Source: an uncultured Alphaproteobacteria bacterium
GTDB taxonomy: Bacteria; Pseudomonadota; Alphaproteobacteria; Rs-D84
DNA: 7,252 bases
Assembly (NCBI GenBank): GCA_937900435.1
Contig: CALCEG010000105.1
Coordinates: 1 to 7,252, forward strand
Reading direction: 5' to 3'
Positions 4,851-7,252 of this stretch are shown piece by piece. The notes below the pieces were generated by a model. It had not been told where the DNA came from. It ran no database searches and saw nothing but the letters and a program-made list of their open reading frames with translations. The stretch's first letter is position 1. Each line of letters begins with the position of its first letter. A program made the translations under genes and the position numbers.

Positions 4851-7078
4851 TTTCCGAATTTGCCACTGCGCGGGAAGCCCACTGGGACTGTGCGACCCTG
4901 GGATGCACGCTTGCCACGCCAAGGCGACCAATCTTCTGGCTTTGTCGTGCCACGCCCAGTCGTCCATCCAAAACCATCAGCAGCATTAAAGAACATAACG
5001 TCCAGAACAAATGTACGTTCAGCGTTATACTTTTGCAGAATTACACCCTTGCCACGCGACATTTGTGGAATTTCGTCCGCGGCAAATATCAACAACTTGT
5101 CATTAGAGCCAGACATCGCAACCGTATCGCCAGACGCCACTACGCACATATGCGCAGGGTTCTTGGTATCTGTATTCATTACCTGTTTTCCGTTCTTGGT
5201 CTGGGCAACGCAAGATTCGCCAGGTACAATAAAGCCGTTACCATGGCGTGAAACCAACAAATACTTTGCGCTTACATCCAACACAAACGAATGAACGATT
5301 TCTTCGTCTGCGCCAATATCAGCCATCATTCGCACAGACTCACCGAAACCGCGCGCAGACGGCAACTCGTTCGCGGACAAGGTAAACATCTTGCCGGTTG
5401 ATGTAAATAAATTAATTTTATCTGTTGACTGTGCGTGGAATGCGGTTTGCAATTCATCGCCTTCTTTGAATTTTAAATCCAGCGCATTCAAATCAAGGTG
5501 TCCCTTGGCAGCGCGAATCCAACCCATCGCCGACAGAATTATCGTCAAAGGTTCTTTTTCAATAAATTCGTCTGCATTTACAACGACTTCTTCGGTTTGT
5601 TCCGCCCACGTTGTGCGACGACGCCCCAGTTTAGTCTTTTTATCATACGTCTTTTTAATATCGTTAAACCACGCCTTTAACTGTTGATTTTGGGCATCTT
5701 CACTGGCCAATAATTGTTGCAGTTGCGCCTGTTCTTCACGCAGGGCAGCATCTTCGCGCTTGATTTCCATTTCTTCTAATTTACGCAATGAACGCAGGCG
5801 AGTGTTCAATATCGCCTCTACCTGAATTTCAGTCAGGCTAAATTCGGCCATTAATACGGATTTCGCATCGTCTTCGTTACGGATAATTTCAATTACCCTG
5901 TCCAGATTCAGATACACAACCAACAAACCGCCCAAGATTTCCAGACGACGTGCAATATTTGCCAAACGCCACTGGGTACGGCGACACAAAACAGTCTTTT
6001 GATGTGCGACAAATTCGCGCAAGACATCGCCAATCGGCATAACACGCGGCGCACCCTTGGAATCAATAACGTTAAAGTTCATATTAAAACGATATTCCAA
6101 GTCCGTCATCGCAAACAAATGCGCCATCATTTTATCAGCCGGAATATTGCGCGACTTTGGCGTGATAATAATGCGAACATCGGTCGTGGATTCGTCAATA
6201 ATATCATCAACCAATGGCAGTTTTTTGCCGTCTATTAGTGTTGCAATTTGCTCAACCAATTTTGACTTTACGATACCATACGGAATTTCAGAAATTACAA
6301 CCTGCCAGCCACCGCGTTCTAGGTTCTCTACTTCCCAGCGCGCGCGAATGCGAAACGCGCCACGACCAGCTTCATAGTTCTTTACAATCGTGTCAAAACT
6401 GTCAATCAAAATACCGCCTGTTGGGAAATCAGGCCCGACCATTTTCTTGATAATCTGCGCAGTGGTCGCATCAGGATTATCAACAACCAGATTCAAGGCA
6501 TCACAAACCTCTGCCACGTTGTGGGTCGGGATGTTTGTCGCCATACCAACCGCAATCCCCATACCACCATTCGCCAATAAATTAGGAAATGCACCAGGCA
6601 TTACAACAGGCTCGGTCGTGGTGCCGTCAAAATTCGGCATCATATCGACACTGTCTTCGTCCAGACCCTCCATAATTAACATGGCGGCTTCGGTCATTTT
6701 GGATTCAGTGTAACGGTATGCCGCCTGGGGGTCGCCATCGATATTGCCAAAGTTGCCCTGCCCGTCTATTAATGGATAACGAACCGAGAAATCCTGGGCC
6801 AGACGAACCATCGCATCGTAAACCGAACTGTCCCCATGTGGGTGATAATGCCCCAACACATCGCCGACAACCGTTGCACACTTGCGGAAAGCGGCATTCG
6901 GCGCCAAACGTTGGCGCAACATAGAATACAGAATACGGCGGTGTACAGGCTTTAACCCATCGCGAACATCGGGTAATGCGCGTGATACAATTGTGCTGAC
7001 CGCATAGGACAAATAACGTTCTGATAACGCGTCTGATAATTGTTGTGAATCAATGTTTTCAATAATTTCTTTTCCCAT
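4847..7078 (-). CDS. parC: DNA topoisomerase IV subunit A
   Basis: ParC is the DNA-breaking subunit of topoisomerase IV, which with ParE decatenates replicated chromosomes. The 743-residue length matches the family (E. coli 752). LSERYLSYAVSTIVSRALPD (18-37), DGLKPVHRRIL (40-50) and GDVLGHYHPHGDSSVYDAM (72-90) form the winged-helix and quinolone region. The catalytic tyrosine is Y123 in AAYRYTE. GGMGIAVGMATNIP (171-184) is the conserved core. A charged coiled-coil segment lies at about 425-480, followed by a beta-pinwheel C-terminal domain at about 505-743. The GyrA box (QRRGGKG) is absent; SARGFGE (574-580) is in its place, which favours ParC over GyrA. RGKGVILQKY and the terminal GFPRSGKFGK are typical of alphaproteobacterial ParC. 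S84 and D88 occupy the quinolone-contact positions and look wild type. parE is not in the window. The start has no clear Shine-Dalgarno sequence but has a candidate promoter immediately upstream. The gene is probably monocistronic. Confidence 0.95.
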   Translation of the reverse strand: MGKEIIENIDSQQLSDALSERYLSYAVSTIVSRALPDVRDGLKPVHRRILYSMLRQRLAPNAAFRKCATVVGDVLGHYHPHGDSSVYDAMVRLAQDFSVRYPLIDGQGNFGNIDGDPQAAYRYTESKMTEAAMLIMEGLDEDSVDMMPNFDGTTTEPVVMPGAFPNLLANGGMGIAVGMATNIPTHNVAEVCDALNLVVDNPDATTAQIIKKMVGPDFPTGGILIDSFDTIVKNYEAGRGAFRIRARWEVENLERGGWQVVISEIPYGIVKSKLVEQIATLIDGKKLPLVDDIIDESTTDVRIIITPKSRNIPADKMMAHLFAMTDLEYRFNMNFNVIDSKGAPRVMPIGDVLREFVAHQKTVLCRRTQWRLANIARRLEILGGLLVVYLNLDRVIEIIRNEDDAKSVLMAEFSLTEIQVEAILNTRLRSLRKLEEMEIKREDAALREEQAQLQQLLASEDAQNQQLKAWFNDIKKTYDKKTKLGRRRTTWAEQTEEVVVNADEFIEKEPLTIILSAMGWIRAAKGHLDLNALDLKFKEGDELQTAFHAQSTDKINLFTSTGKMFTLSANELPSARGFGESVRMMADIGADEEIVHSFVLDVSAKYLLVSRHGNGFIVPGESCVAQTKNGKQVMNTDTKNPAHMCVVASGDTVAMSGSNDKLLIFAADEIPQMSRGKGVILQKYNAERTFVLDVMFFNAADGFGWTTGRGTTKPEDWSPWRGKRASQGRTVPVGFPRSGKFGK

Positions 7079-7080
7079 GA

Positions 7081-7098
7081 TGTTCAGAATTTAGAACA
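7081..7098. promoter_or_regulatory. Palindrome over the parC -10 box, possible operator
   Basis: TGTTCAGAATTTAGAACA is symmetric at 14 of 18 positions, with perfect 5-bp arms TGTTC and GAACA and a symmetric AATT centre. It ends 2 bases before the parC ATG and covers the candidate -10 box, the position expected of a repressor operator. It could also be a weak RNA hairpin. No specific regulator can be named. Confidence 0.35.
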
Positions 7099-7116
7099 TT
7101 TGAAAAAAAATAACAA
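7088..7116 (-). promoter_or_regulatory. Candidate parC promoter, near-leaderless
   Basis: Read leftward, TTGTTA (complement of 7111-7116) and TAAATT (complement of 7088-7093) have a 17-bp spacer containing an 8-base T run. Each hexamer matches consensus at 4 of 6. Initiation would fall around 7081, about 3 bases before the parC ATG at 7078. The region is AT-rich, so chance matches are easy; the exact spacing and the missing Shine-Dalgarno sequence raise it above noise. Confidence 0.35.
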
Positions 7117-7151
7117 CAGAAAAAATTCACTAATGCGTTGTTTGTTAAAAA

Positions 7152-7199
7152 CTCTTGTCATTGCAAGCATGCAACGCGCAGCGTGGGCAATGACAAGGG
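7152..7199. repeat. Long inverted repeat, dispersed palindrome or leftward terminator
   Basis: CTTGTCATTGC (7154-7164) and GCAATGACAAG (7187-7197) are perfect 11-bp inverted arms, extended by a T-G wobble and a C-G pair to 7152 and 7199. The 22-base loop contains a second small hairpin, ACGC-GCA-GCGT (7174-7184). Leftward, the stem is followed after two bases by TTTTT, so it could end a gene lying beyond the right edge. The GTCATTGC...GCGTGGGCAAT wording also resembles dispersed palindromic repeats that I recall from alphaproteobacterial genomes. Only one copy is in this window, so repeat status is unproven. Confidence 0.6.
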
Positions 7200-7252
7200 G
7201 GGAGCGGGGCCTGATGCGTGGGAAAGAAGAGAGAGAGCGTGTTTGTCCCTGC
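7198..7252. other. G/A-rich non-coding stretch at the right edge
   Basis: After the inverted repeat the + strand becomes rich in G and A: a run of six G (7197-7202), GCGGGG, then AAGAAGAGAGAGAG. This contrasts with the AT-rich sequence near parC. I see no start codon with a ribosome binding site and no recognisable protein in either direction. It may be the edge of a gene, RNA or repeat extending past the window. Confidence 0.3.

Noticed and set aside
4860..5294. 144-codon open frame on the + strand
   Set aside because: It lies inside the parC C-terminal coding region in antisense; the parC frame is conserved to its last residues.
4847..7078. Assignment as GyrA
   Set aside because: The GyrA box is missing and replaced by SARGFGE, and the C-terminal RGKGV and GFPRSGKFGK blocks fit alphaproteobacterial ParC better.
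7081..7098. LexA (SOS) box upstream of parC
   Set aside because: Alphaproteobacterial LexA sites are direct repeats of the GTTC-N7-GTTC kind; this is an inverted TGTTC-N8-GAACA, so the regulator is left unnamed.
7197..7222. G-quadruplex
   Set aside because: The G runs are few and unevenly spaced (one run of six, one of four, one of three with a long gap), short of four well-separated tracts.

Overview
The window reads as part of the chromosome of a lipid-A-bearing alphaproteobacterium with a moderately AT-rich genome. The best evidence is a 743-residue topoisomerase IV subunit A with the alphaproteobacterial style of C-terminus (an RGKGV block and a GFPRSGKFGK end). Supporting it are LpxI, the lipid A enzyme that many alphaproteobacteria use in place of LpxH, and two small outer-membrane beta-barrels ending in phenylalanine. 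No species can be named. The A/T-biased base composition and reduced SAM-fold enzyme would fit an uncultured, perhaps host-associated lineage, but that is inference.

Layout. Bases 1-2353 hold a leftward run of three genes with 9-19 bp gaps: lpxI, a VanX-type D-Ala-D-Ala dipeptidase, and a GNAT-like acetyltransferase cut by the left edge. Bases 2354-2432 are a divergent promoter region. Bases 2433-4820 hold a rightward run of three genes with 19-23 bp gaps: two tandem, probably paralogous outer-membrane barrel proteins, then a short TrmA/RlmCD-family RNA m5U methyltransferase. Bases 4821-4846 are a convergent gap almost filled by one hairpin terminator. Bases 4847-7078 hold leftward parC. Bases 7079-7252 are non-coding and contain a candidate parC promoter with a palindrome on its -10 box, a long inverted repeat, and a G/A-rich stretch of unknown role.

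Functionally, the left half is mostly cell envelope: lipid A synthesis, peptidoglycan dipeptide hydrolysis, and outer-membrane barrels transcribed divergently from lpxI. The right half is information processing: an RNA methyltransferase and a DNA topoisomerase. Genes inside the operons have recognisable Shine-Dalgarno sequences. The promoter-proximal genes lpxI and parC do not, and their predicted transcription starts fall almost on the ATG.

I see no CRISPR array, tRNA, rRNA, transposase, phage gene or obvious defence system. The points most worth a second look are the methyltransferase that keeps every catalytic and Fe-S residue but lacks part of the SAM-binding fold, the apparent leaderless starts, and the palindromic elements upstream of parC.
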